This document shows, piece by piece, positions 1-7,847 of a stretch of 64,000 nt of DNA. A program made the position numbers and the translations under genes. How positions within the stretch are numbered: the first letter of the stretch is position 1; every line of letters starts with the position of its first letter. Below the pieces are notes generated by a model. It was not told where the DNA came from. It searched no databases and saw only the letters and a list, made by a program, of their open reading frames with translations. This DNA comes from Niastella sp. (GTDB lineage Bacteria; Bacteroidota; Bacteroidia; Chitinophagales; Chitinophagaceae), in NCBI GenBank assembly GCA_017744515.1, contig JAGIBF010000011.1:33061-97060 (forward strand), read 5' to 3'.

Positions 1-318
1 GTATAGGTGAACCTGCTGCCTTCGGATTCCGGCTTTTTGCCATATAACACAGGCGGTGACTGGGTATTAAGCAAGTTGGGCAAGCCCGGTTTTTGGCCAT
101 TTGTTAACAGGAAACCCCTGGTCCGGGGGGCAAAAATTTTTACTTTTTATAAAATTGACGTATTATTGTGCCGGAATAGGACTGATAAGTCATACCCGAT
201 TCTCTGCTAACTCATCAGTTTTTGTGCATTCCACTCAGTATAAACTCATTTCAAAAGATTTTTTTTCAACACACTAAAGATTGGTTTCTGATCAAGTGTT
301 AAACTCTCAAGTTTTGTT
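1..318. other. Non-coding upstream region of rho
   Basis: I see no supportable gene here. A 67-codon open frame at 7-210 has no recognisable features and atypical composition. The T-rich stretch at 249-266 and the AAGTTTTG at 309-316, which differs at one position from the Bacteroidota -7 box TAnnTTTG, sit directly upstream of the rho start. A leader or promoter role is plausible but not shown. Confidence 0.5.
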
Positions 319-2013
319 ATGTATGATATTCTCCAACTGAACGACATGCTCGTTCCCGAACTGCTTGATATTGCTGAGCAGTTGAAAATTCCCAACTCTA
401 AGAAGCTCGATAAGCAGGGTCTCATCTACAAAATCCTCGACAAACAAGCCGTCCTGGCCAGCGATGACAAAGGTGCTTCCACAGAAGATAAAGGAAAGCG
501 CAAACGCATCATTAAAACAACTACCGCCAATGCTACAGAAGAAGCAGACGTTATGAGCACTGGCGAAGAAAAGAATAAAAAAGAGGTGAAGAAAGAAGCG
601 CCTAAAAAGAAAGCTGCTGAGAAAGTAGTGATCGCTAAAAAAACGGCCCGCAAGAAAACTGAAGATGAACAACCTGTGCTGGACATGCCTCCGGTGATCG
701 AAGAAGAAGATGATGAGGACGAAGAAGAAGCGATTCAACCGCAGCATCAGCAAGGGGGTAACAATATACACCACGAAGATGAAGGTGGTCACGATGACCA
801 TCAGCCTGCCAATGGCAACGGTAATGGTGGCAATGGCAACCAGGACCAGCAGCATAAAGCATATCCCCGCCACCGTGAAACGGCCTTCAACATTGAGTTT
901 GACGGCGTTATCCTCGCAGAAGGCGTACTGGAAATGATGCCTGATGGCTATGGTTTCCTCCGCTCTTCCGATTACAACTATCTTTCTTCTCCCGACGATA
1001 TTTATGTATCTCCTTCTCAGATCAAGTTGTTTGGTCTGAAGACCGGTGATACTGTTTATGGCGCTGTACGCCCTCCCAAGGAAGGTGAAAAATACTTCGC
1101 TTTATTGAAAGTGGAAACCATCAACGGTAAAGCACCGGAAGATGTGCGCGACCGGGTTCCTTTCGATTACCTGACTCCTTTGTTCCCATACGAGAAGCTG
1201 AATATTTTCACGGCTCCCAATGCTTACAGCACGCGTATCATGGACCTGTTCACACCCATTGGTAAAGGACAGCGTGGATTGATCGTAGCGCAACCCAAGA
1301 CCGGTAAGACTGTGTTGCTGAAAGAGGTGGCCAACGCTATTGCTGCCAACCACCCCGAGTGTTACCTGATGGTAGTGCTGGTAGATGAGCGCCCTGAGGA
1401 GGTGACTGATATGGAACGCAGCGTGAAAGCGGAAGTGATCGCTTCTACTTTCGATGAGCCTGCTGAAAAACACGTAAAAGTATCTACGATCGCCCTGCAA
1501 AAGGCCAAGCGCCTGGTAGAGTGCGGTCATGATGTAGTGATATTGCTGGATTCCATTACCCGTCTTGCACGTGCACACAATACCGTAGCGCCTGCTTCCG
1601 GTAAAGTGCTCTCTGGTGGTGTGGAAGCCAACGCGATGCAAAAGCCCAAGCAATTCTTTGGTGCTGCCCGTAAGATCGAGAATGGTGGCTCTTTAACGAT
1701 CCTCGCTACTGCGCTGATCGATACCGGCTCCAAGATGGATGAGGTGATCTTTGAAGAGTTCAAGGGTACCGGCAACATGGAGTTGCAGCTGGATCGTCGC
1801 CTGGCCAACAGAAGGATATTCCCGGCCATCGACCTGGTAGCTTCGTCTACACGTCGTGACGACCTGTTGTTGGAAAAAGAAGTGCTGCAGCGTATGAACC
1901 TGCTCCGTGTATATCTTACAGATATGAATACCGAAGAAGCTATGCACGAGCTGCTGCGCCGCATGCGTGGAACCAAGGACAACCATGAGTTCCTGGCCAG
2001 CATGAATGGTTAA
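319..2013 (+). CDS. rho: Transcription termination factor Rho with long disordered N-terminal insertion
   Basis: Hexameric RNA-dependent ATPase that terminates transcription. The N-terminal Rho-N helix bundle lies at about residues 5-45. It is followed by a roughly 130-residue low-complexity stretch (45-180), first Lys/Glu-rich, then Asp/Glu-rich, then His/Gly/Asn-rich. The cold-shock-like RNA-binding domain (DGYGFLRS region) lies at about 200-275 and the RecA-like ATPase at 290-560. Walker A is QPKTGKT at 325-331 and Walker B is DVVILLDS at 405-412. At 564 residues it is much longer than the E. coli protein (419), and the excess is the insertion, which is common in Bacteroidota. It is monocistronic, with a stem-loop terminator after the stop. 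The start is the first ATG and gives the intact Rho-N fold. Confidence 0.97.
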   Translation: MYDILQLNDMLVPELLDIAEQLKIPNSKKLDKQGLIYKILDKQAVLASDDKGASTEDKGKRKRIIKTTTANATEEADVMSTGEEKNKKEVKKEAPKKKAAEKVVIAKKTARKKTEDEQPVLDMPPVIEEEDDEDEEEAIQPQHQQGGNNIHHEDEGGHDDHQPANGNGNGGNGNQDQQHKAYPRHRETAFNIEFDGVILAEGVLEMMPDGYGFLRSSDYNYLSSPDDIYVSPSQIKLFGLKTGDTVYGAVRPPKEGEKYFALLKVETINGKAPEDVRDRVPFDYLTPLFPYEKLNIFTAPNAYSTRIMDLFTPIGKGQRGLIVAQPKTGKTVLLKEVANAIAANHPECYLMVVLVDERPEEVTDMERSVKAEVIASTFDEPAEKHVKVSTIALQKAKRLVECGHDVVILLDSITRLARAHNTVAPASGKVLSGGVEANAMQKPKQFFGAARKIENGGSLTILATALIDTGSKMDEVIFEEFKGTGNMELQLDRRLANRRIFPAIDLVASSTRRDDLLLEKEVLQRMNLLRVYLTDMNTEEAMHELLRRMRGTKDNHEFLASMNG

Positions 2014-2047
2014 TTCTAACACGAAGGACGAATTACAAGAAATAAAA

Positions 2048-2105
2048 AACCTGACAAGGTTTTGCGAGGCTCCAGCCCGGCATAAACTTGTCAGGTTTCT
2101 TCTTT
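2048..2105 (+). terminator. Long-loop stem-loop terminator after rho
   Basis: An 11-base arm AACCTGACAAG (2048-2058) pairs with CTTGTCAGGTT (2087-2097). The long loop can pair further (GTTTTGC with GCATAAAC, GGCT with AGCC), and a T/C-rich run TCTTCTTTT follows. It lies 35 bases past the rho stop. Confidence 0.7.
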
Positions 2106-2161
2106 TATTACGCAGCAGCTTCTATAATTCGTTTAATTCGCCCTGATTCGTGCAATTCGTG

Positions 2162-2863
2162 TTACTTGATCTGTACGTTCTTTAATCTTTCTGTTTTCCA
2201 GTAGCCCCTTAATGAACCCGCTACAGCGGTATCGGAAAGCTCATACAGGTAATAGGTTTTGGTGGGCAGGTGATAGCGCCAAAGCGTAGCAGCTTCCTGG
2301 CCTTTTTCGTTTTCATGCACCCCCATCAACACCAGTGTATTGTCATCGAGCCACAGGCCGTCTTCAATGGAGCCACCTGGTCCGAGGAATACCAACCTGG
2401 TCCTGGTACTATCTTTCAGGTTTACCAGACTCACTTCGAAATCGGGGCCTATTTCATTGCCGGTAAAGCGGCCTTTGCTGTCTTTCTGTATATCGATGTT
2501 ATAACTGTCGAGGTCAATGAACATGGACTTGTCGGGCGAATATTTAAGGAAAGGGCCGTAGGAGGCAAAGAAGTTTTTATCGGGCTTGAAAGGGCTCACC
2601 AGTAAGGAGCTATCCTCCCAGGAACTGGTCATGCTGAATTTGTTCCAGTCGAACCCGGGCGCCTTCTTTTTGGCGTAATCCGATAGGGCAGAGGTGCTGA
2701 AGGTCTGAATGGTTTCGTCCGATAGCAACGTGTCGAGCGTTTCTACTACAGAGTCTTCCTGTACGGTGGCAGGATCAGTGGCCTGTGGTTCTTTGTTGGC
2801 GTTGTCTTTACAGGCTACTGCAAGCAAGACGCTCAATAAACAGGTATAGAATAGGTATTTCAT
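2162..2863 (-). CDS. Exported lipoprotein of unknown function
   Basis: A 233-residue product beginning MKYLFYTCLL, with a signal peptide ending in a lipobox-like LLAVAC followed by KDN, so the Cys should be lipidated. The next 60 residues are Asp/Glu/Thr-rich and probably a linker. The C-terminal part has beta-strand-like segments (e.g. TRLVFLGPGGSIEDGLWLDDNTLVLMG, split here as a propeller-like pattern), but I recognise no family. The start is set at the ATG at 2863, because the frame extends only 6 codons further to a TTG and the signal peptide begins here. It is divergently arranged with the membrane protein gene that follows. Confidence 0.75.
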   Translation of the reverse strand: MKYLFYTCLLSVLLAVACKDNANKEPQATDPATVQEDSVVETLDTLLSDETIQTFSTSALSDYAKKKAPGFDWNKFSMTSSWEDSSLLVSPFKPDKNFFASYGPFLKYSPDKSMFIDLDSYNIDIQKDSKGRFTGNEIGPDFEVSLVNLKDSTRTRLVFLGPGGSIEDGLWLDDNTLVLMGVHENEKGQEAATLWRYHLPTKTYYLYELSDTAVAGSLRGYWKTERLKNVQIK

Positions 2864-3013
2864 GTGTGTGTATTGCTTCAAGTTACAATTATTGCTGTTG
2901 GCAAGGCAGCCTTTAACTTCACTTTAATAACGCCAAAACCACATACTTATGTTATAGCAGGCCGTATCTGCAACCCTTTTCTTTGCCTAACCAAAAGACT
3001 GCTAAAAACGGAT

Positions 3014-3715
3014 ATGGCAAAGATCAGGTTCAGGCGCGTTGAAAGACGGCGTTCTCTTATTGTGTACGGTGTATTGCTGTTGATAACATTGCTTACGCTC
3101 ATCATAGCAGCCATCCGGCAGCCGGGTGGTTTTTCTGCTGAAGTTCTTTTGATCGTGCTGGCAGGCTTTGTGGCTGTTGGTTTTCAGCGGCAGGCGGGCT
3201 TCCCCGAGTTGCTGCAACGCACCATTTCCAACAGGCTGCGTTATGTGATGCCTTTGTTGACCGGGTTGCTGTTTGCCCTGCCCGATGTGATCCTGGTGAA
3301 GTTCATACAAAATCCGGGCCCCTACGACACGCTACCACCTTATTTCCAACCCTTTCCTTTTTCGGTGCTGCATTACGTTACCGGCGCTATTTATTCGGAA
3401 GTATATTTCAGGTTGATACTCTTTACGCTACTGATGGCGCTGGCACGCAATTACCTGTCTGTGCGGTATCACGCTATTGTTTTCTGGACCCTCGCGGTGT
3501 TCACTGCCCTATGGGAGCCGCTGGCCCAATGGCCGCAGGGGCCAGCCTGGTTTGTATTATACTGTGTATTGTCGGGCTTTCTCTTCAACCTCGTACAAGC
3601 CTGGTATTTTAAAAAAGCAGGCTTTCTGGCTGCACTGAGTGTACGCCTGGGGCATTACCTGCTGTGGCATATATTGCTGGGCCTGTATGTGGAACTATTT
3701 GAGGTAAGTAAATAA
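3014..3715 (+). CDS. CPBP (CAAX-protease/bacteriocin-processing)-like integral membrane protein
   Basis: A 233-residue polytopic protein with about six hydrophobic segments, at residues 15-35, 43-60, 77-97, 117-145, 157-175 and 183-225. The segment YSEVYFR (127-133) keeps the E-x-x-x-R spacing of CPBP motif 1, with Ser in place of the first Glu. The C-terminal run KKAGFLAALSVRLGHYLLWH resembles the last CPBP motif, which carries a His. The usual FxxxH of motif 2 is not obvious (FWTLAVF), so protease activity is doubtful. The start is ATG 3014; the open frame upstream (from 2864) has no signal and overlaps the neighbour's promoter. It runs tail to tail with the next gene, one base apart, with no visible terminator. 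Confidence 0.6.
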   Translation: MAKIRFRRVERRRSLIVYGVLLLITLLTLIIAAIRQPGGFSAEVLLIVLAGFVAVGFQRQAGFPELLQRTISNRLRYVMPLLTGLLFALPDVILVKFIQNPGPYDTLPPYFQPFPFSVLHYVTGAIYSEVYFRLILFTLLMALARNYLSVRYHAIVFWTLAVFTALWEPLAQWPQGPAWFVLYCVLSGFLFNLVQAWYFKKAGFLAALSVRLGHYLLWHILLGLYVELFEVSK

Positions 3716-3716
3716 C

Positions 3717-4877
3717 TCAATATTGGGGCTGCCGTGAGCCATAATATCCGCGCGACCTTCCTCCGCCCCATACCAGGCCAATCGTAATTGGATTGCCGGT
3801 TATATCAGTGCCGCCTTTGTTGCGGTAGTTGGTTACATTATACTTGACCTGCAGACCAAAGAAATCAGTTTTACTTTTATTATAGAAGAAACTATACTGG
3901 GCGCCACCATTGAAGTTATAACTGAGTATGGAAACTGGTTTCATCTGATCGCTGTTTTCATTGGAGGAATTATACACATCAAAGCCGTCCACACCTGCGC
4001 CCAGCGTTGCTTCCAGCAAGTGTGTATTGTTGCCCACGATCTTCCGGCCATACTCCAATCCAAGATAGCCGCCAAAGAAATGATCGGTATCGTACAGCTG
4101 GTCTCTACGTTTTATCTGGTAAGTATTTTGAGATTTTATAAACTTGAAGCTCATCGTAAATACGAGGCGATTCTTATCATCACGCCCGCCATATTCCAAT
4201 CCAATGTAAGGGTGATTGCCCAATAGGGTGGCAGCTCCGGTAGGTATCCATATGCCACTTATCAGTGCAATGTGCACACCTCCCTGCTTACGCTGGGCAG
4301 CTTGAAATTCACTATAATATTTTACGAGAGAGGTATTTTTAAAAGTGGATTTGTCAAGGATTTTTTTTGTGTTTCCGGTATCGGCATACAGGTAGCAGAA
4401 ATAGCTTTCGAGTTTGGATGTATCTACTACCGGCAACAGGGAGCGGGCCAGCTCTTTGGTGAAGGTATTGTAAGCGATCAATAGTTTGAGGTCCTCTGGA
4501 TGGTAGCTATACCACCAACCCGGCGGGCTACTGCTGTTCAGGTCTTTAACCTCTTTAAATCTATCGATATGGTGAATAATGTTACTGTCATATAATAATT
4601 CTGAGAAGTGACGGTTTTTGATGGCCACCAGTATTTTAATACGCTGCAGCTCTTCTGAATTTTTGCATTTGTCTTCCCAGAATGAAATGGCCCTGATAAC
4701 AGAATCGATGGGCTGTTCACGATAGATGCGGGGGATGGCTTCGAGGGCATTCTGTCTGACATCTTCACAACGTAAAACAGGTTTCATCAATTGGCTCTCC
4801 ACGGTTTGCGCATGGAGTGTAATACCGGTAAGCAACAATGGTAAACTGCTATACAATAGTTTTCGCAGCAGGTGCAT
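3717..4877 (-). CDS. Exported protein of unknown function, probably with a C-terminal outer-membrane barrel
   Basis: A 386-residue product from MHLLRKLLYSS, with a signal peptide ending LHAQ. Residues 25-200 are helical and charged, with no family I recognise. From about 205 the pattern changes to alternating aromatic/hydrophobic strands with Gly turns (GIWIPTGAATLLGNHPYIG, YLGLEYGRKIVG, FFGLQVKYNVTNY), typical of a small beta-barrel or beta-sandwich. The C-terminus ends in Gln-Pro-Gln-Tyr, not Phe. The start at 4877 is preferred over the ATG 33 bases upstream because the signal peptide begins there. Confidence 0.7.
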   Translation of the reverse strand: MHLLRKLLYSSLPLLLTGITLHAQTVESQLMKPVLRCEDVRQNALEAIPRIYREQPIDSVIRAISFWEDKCKNSEELQRIKILVAIKNRHFSELLYDSNIIHHIDRFKEVKDLNSSSPPGWWYSYHPEDLKLLIAYNTFTKELARSLLPVVDTSKLESYFCYLYADTGNTKKILDKSTFKNTSLVKYYSEFQAAQRKQGGVHIALISGIWIPTGAATLLGNHPYIGLEYGGRDDKNRLVFTMSFKFIKSQNTYQIKRRDQLYDTDHFFGGYLGLEYGRKIVGNNTHLLEATLGAGVDGFDVYNSSNENSDQMKPVSILSYNFNGGAQYSFFYNKSKTDFFGLQVKYNVTNYRNKGGTDITGNPITIGLVWGGGRSRGYYGSRQPQY

Positions 4878-4970
4878 GGTATCAGGTTTTGGGTAAACCA
4901 AGATACTCATTCAGTACTTAATAAAAGGCTAAGATTTGGGAAAGCCTGCTGCGCCGTGTTTTTCAGGGGG

Positions 4971-5213
4971 TTAGTACTGACCTGCAACCAGGGCATCGAT
5001 CTTCTTCGACAGTTTGGTGTCCTTATCCGTTACCACATCACCGGCGTCGTGTGTGTTCAGCCATATTTCAACGGTATTATATACGTTGGTCCAACGCGGA
5101 TGATGGTTCATTTTTTCTGCTTCTATGGCCACACGGGTCATGAATGCAAAGGCTTCAGAAAAATCCTTGAACTGGAATTTTCTATAGAGCGCATTGTTTT
5201 CTTCCTTCCACAT
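4971..5213 (-). CDS. 4a-hydroxytetrahydrobiopterin dehydratase (pterin-4a-carbinolamine dehydratase)
   Basis: An 80-residue cytoplasmic enzyme that dehydrates the pterin 4a-carbinolamine formed by aromatic amino acid hydroxylases. The family signature is clear: [15 protein letters not shown], then EKMNHHP (His37, His38) and [20 protein letters not shown] with His55. The length is usual for a single-domain PCD. I chose the inner start MWKEENN, where family members usually begin; an ATG at 5252 is also possible. It is likely cotranscribed with the IPExxxVDY gene just upstream on the same strand. No pterin-dependent hydroxylase lies in the window. Confidence 0.9.
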   Translation of the reverse strand: MWKEENNALYRKFQFKDFSEAFAFMTRVAIEAEKMNHHPRWTNVYNTVEIWLNTHDAGDVVTDKDTKLSKKIDALVAGQY

Positions 5214-5265
5214 AGTAAGAAGTTTATTGTTGAATAATAATAGTGCCTTCACTCCCGACTCTGAA

Positions 5266-5700
5266 TTAAAAGATCAGGTGCCCTTTGTTCTTGATCTTCT
5301 CATTCGTAAGCTCGGTAACAAGTTGTACGGGACCGATGCCTTTTATGGCACTCATGAGATTATTCAGAAAATCATCGGCCACCAGGTCGCCCTTCAGCAA
5401 CCACAGGAAGTCGAGATGCCTGAATTCGGGCAACAGGTATTCCCCGTCAAACTGGTTATGGTATAAATAGTGTACCAGGGAGCTGTTGGGTTCGCGGTAC
5501 TCGAAAATGGAGAAGTAATAATGCCGTTGTTTTTTGAACAGTTGTATCTCGATGTCGTTGTTGATGCGGAAGTCGAAGCGCAGCAATTGGTTGAGCTGCC
5601 AGCAAAACTGGTAGTTCTTCACCGGCGCCACAATACCAATAAGGCGGGTATTGTCGAAGAAGTCGTCGGCCAGGTCGTCAAAATCGAGCTTGAGCTTCAT
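5266..5700 (-). CDS. IPExxxVDY family protein
   Basis: A 144-residue protein from [10 protein letters not shown]. It matches the Bacteroidota-specific IPExxxVDY family in layout: an acidic N-terminus ([19 protein letters not shown]), a middle [10 protein letters not shown]-type strand pair ending SIFEYREP, and the signature itself in diverged form, [14 protein letters not shown] (family consensus I-P-E-x-x-x-V-D-Y). Its function is not known. The frame upstream to 5781 covers a repeated intergenic word (GAATCGGCAGTCGGCAATC), so the start at 5700 is preferred. It precedes the dehydratase gene by about 50 bases. Confidence 0.75.
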   Translation of the reverse strand: MKLKLDFDDLADDFFDNTRLIGIVAPVKNYQFCWQLNQLLRFDFRINNDIEIQLFKKQRHYYFSIFEYREPNSSLVHYLYHNQFDGEYLLPEFRHLDFLWLLKGDLVADDFLNNLMSAIKGIGPVQLVTELTNEKIKNKGHLIF

Positions 5701-5704
5701 TGTA

Positions 5705-5808
5705 AAACATTTGCTTCGATAGCTTTCGTGAATCGGCAGTCGGCAATCGGCAGTGCCTTTGCTTCGACAGCTCCTTTTCAACCTATTAACTTGTCAATTT
5801 TTCAACGG
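5705..5808. repeat. Low-complexity intergenic word repeat
   Basis: The spacer contains GAATCGGCAGTCGGCAATCGG and two copies of TTTGCTTCGA(Y)AGCT (around 5709 and 5759). Similar short shuffled words occur in other spacers of this window. No gene is supported. Confidence 0.5.
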
Positions 5809-5810
5809 GT

Positions 5811-7472
5811 CTAAAACTCAACTTCAGCCTCTAAAGTGTCTTCCCCTCTTTTATATTTCACCTTCGCTTTATCTCCCTTTTTGAATTTGGAGAGCGCCTG
5901 CATGTATCCTTCCATGGAGGTAGTAGAGAAATCTCCCAGTTGCAGAATAACATCGCCTGTTTTGATACCTGCTTTTTTAGCCGGGCGGTTGTCGCTCACG
6001 CCGTCTACCCGCACGCCACTGCCACTGAAGGTATAGTCGGGCATGATGCCCATGGTAACGCTAAAGCGGGTAGAGGTAGTGGTTTGTGCCTCCCGCGTTT
6101 TGGTGAAGGCCAGCTTTCCTTTGAGGTTGGCTGCCTGCACAATTTCTTCTATGAGCTTGATGATCTGCCATTCACCGGTATAGTTGATCTTGTCTGCATC
6201 GTCGGATGGACGGTGATAATCGGAATGTAATCCTGTGAAGAAGAACAATACCGGAATATCTTTCCGGTAGAAAGAAGTATGGTCGCTGGGGCCGGTGCCG
6301 CTGCTATCGAATTTGAGCGTCAGGGACTGTTTTTTGGTATTGAACTTACCCAGGGCCTCACCCCAGAATGGGGAAGTGCCGTAGCCACCTACAGTGACAG
6401 CTTTGCTGGAATCGTTGAGGCGGCCCACCATATCCATGTTGATCATATAGCTCACGCGCTGCAGGTCGATGGAAGGATGGTCGGTAAAGAACTTGGAACC
6501 ATTCAGCCCCAGTTCTTCTCCGGAAAAGGCGAGGAACAGGTAGTTGTTGTTCTTGTTTTTGGATGCTTTCAGCAGCTTGGCCAGCTCTATGAGTGCCGCT
6601 GTGCCGCTGGCATTGTCATCGGCACCGTTGTGGATCAGTTTTTCGCTGGTGCGCAGCATGGAGTTGTTGTCTTCTCCATAGCCGAGGTGGTCATAATGCG
6701 CGCCGAGCACCACCGTGGTGCCGGCCCCGTTATCGAGATAGCCCACTACGTTGTTGCCGGTACGTTTTTTATCAACGATGTTTACCTTGATCTTCATGTC
6801 GTAGGTAGCCGATTCGTCTTTCAGGTAGCTCTTTTTCACTTTATCAGTGATGTAAAGGATGGGGATACGCGAAGGTTCCGGCCGGTCTTTGCCGTCATAC
6901 TTCAGTCCGTCCGCAATGGAAGAACTGTTGTAGATGATGAGCGCATTGGCGCCTTTATCGGCCACCTTAACTGCCTTGTTGCGAATGGCCTGTATAAGAT
7001 CGAAGTGAGGATTATCCTTGTTTTCTTCCAGCGTCTCTTTCAGGTCGAAAAACCAGGGCACGTCCCGTTCGGGCAGGGCGATGGATACGGCTTCTTCCAG
7101 ACTGCTGTTGGGGCTGCCTGCCAGGGGGAAAAACTCTTCGTGGAGCTTCAGCTCATGGTTGTTGATGAAGAAGAAAGTGGTGCTGTTGACCTGTTTGCCA
7201 TCGTTGATCTCGAATGCCTGGTACCAGGTGTTGTTGTCGCCTTTGGGTTGCAGCCCGGCTTGCTGGAACTGGCTGCTGATGTATTCGCGGGCCAGTTTCT
7301 CCCCGTTGGTGCCTGCCCGGCGTCCTTCCAGTTTGTCATCTGCCAGATAGCTGATGTGGGCCTGCAGGCTGGCAATACCTGCCTTATCGGCTTTTTTCAA
7401 TTTCTGGGCAAATGTGTGGGTGGAAAGGAGTAAAAAGGCAAGAAGCAAACGCAAGGTTCGGGTCTTCGTCAT
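5811..7472 (-). CDS. Secreted M28 family zinc aminopeptidase with C-terminal PDZ domain
   Basis: A 553-residue exported metallopeptidase. A signal peptide (MTKTRTLRLLLAFLLLSTHT, ending FAQ) is followed by a protease-associated insert (about 105-215) and the M28 catalytic domain (225-435). Metal ligands are visible in order: GAHYDH (His259), GADDNASG (Asp285), the SGEELG acidic pair, NMDMVG, and HSDYHRPSDD near the end of the domain. A PDZ domain follows (about 465-553: GVSDNRPAKKAGIKTGDVIL). PA plus PDZ architecture is usual for Bacteroidota M28 enzymes. The start is fixed at 7472 because a consensus promoter (7505-7534) lies just upstream; the longer frame to 7529 would start inside it. Confidence 0.92.
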   Translation of the reverse strand: MTKTRTLRLLLAFLLLSTHTFAQKLKKADKAGIASLQAHISYLADDKLEGRRAGTNGEKLAREYISSQFQQAGLQPKGDNNTWYQAFEINDGKQVNSTTFFFINNHELKLHEEFFPLAGSPNSSLEEAVSIALPERDVPWFFDLKETLEENKDNPHFDLIQAIRNKAVKVADKGANALIIYNSSSIADGLKYDGKDRPEPSRIPILYITDKVKKSYLKDESATYDMKIKVNIVDKKRTGNNVVGYLDNGAGTTVVLGAHYDHLGYGEDNNSMLRTSEKLIHNGADDNASGTAALIELAKLLKASKNKNNNYLFLAFSGEELGLNGSKFFTDHPSIDLQRVSYMINMDMVGRLNDSSKAVTVGGYGTSPFWGEALGKFNTKKQSLTLKFDSSGTGPSDHTSFYRKDIPVLFFFTGLHSDYHRPSDDADKINYTGEWQIIKLIEEIVQAANLKGKLAFTKTREAQTTTSTRFSVTMGIMPDYTFSGSGVRVDGVSDNRPAKKAGIKTGDVILQLGDFSTTSMEGYMQALSKFKKGDKAKVKYKRGEDTLEAEVEF

Positions 7473-7504
7473 ATATAGCTGTTTTAACGGGAGATAAAGC
7501 GTCA

Positions 7505-7534
7505 CAAAGTTATAGTTGTCAAAGGCCATACCAA
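7505..7534 (-). promoter_or_regulatory. Consensus Bacteroidota promoter for the M28 peptidase gene
   Basis: On the minus strand the -33 element TTG (7532-7534) is separated by exactly 19 bases from the -7 element TAACTTTG (7505-7512). This is a perfect match to TTG-N19-TAnnTTTG, the established Bacteroides primary sigma consensus. Transcription would start about 25 bases before the chosen ATG. Confidence 0.8.
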
Positions 7535-7847
7535 TAAATGTTAGGGGAATTTTATAAAGAATTTCCGCCTTTCAAAAACCGGTAGTAAGCGTTATTTTGC
7601 TGATTGGCTGGTTTAAAGCGCTGCGAAAGCCAGCGGAGGAATTAATAAAGATGATTTTGACATTAATAATTGATTTTACACTTTATAAGCTCGCCTTTTT
7701 TCCTTTACTTTTGCAGATTGCCCCTTTCGGAACGCTCAGTTGTCTGTTTGCCGTGGCAGGTAGGCGTAAGCCACTGATTATAAGCCATATTGCAAATTTG
7801 ACAATTGTCAGTTGTGTTGGAGGCGACCGTAAACTATAACGCACAGC
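7535..7847. other. Non-coding divergent region before the SNF2 gene
   Basis: No gene is supported; an 80-codon frame at 7597-7839 has no family features. A good -7 box TACTTTTG at 7706-7713 (+ strand) could serve the SNF2 gene with a leader of about 130 bases, but no TTG sits at the expected distance. Confidence 0.45.

Noticed and set aside
7-210. 67-codon frame at the left edge
   Set aside because: No motif, no signal, unusual composition, and located in the upstream region of rho.
6279-7433. 384-codon frame opposite the M28 peptidase gene
   Set aside because: Lies wholly antisense to a convincing peptidase with metal ligands; translation is Val/Phe/Gly-rich shadow.
7597-7839. 80-codon frame before the SNF2 gene
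   Set aside because: No family features; covers the probable promoter region.
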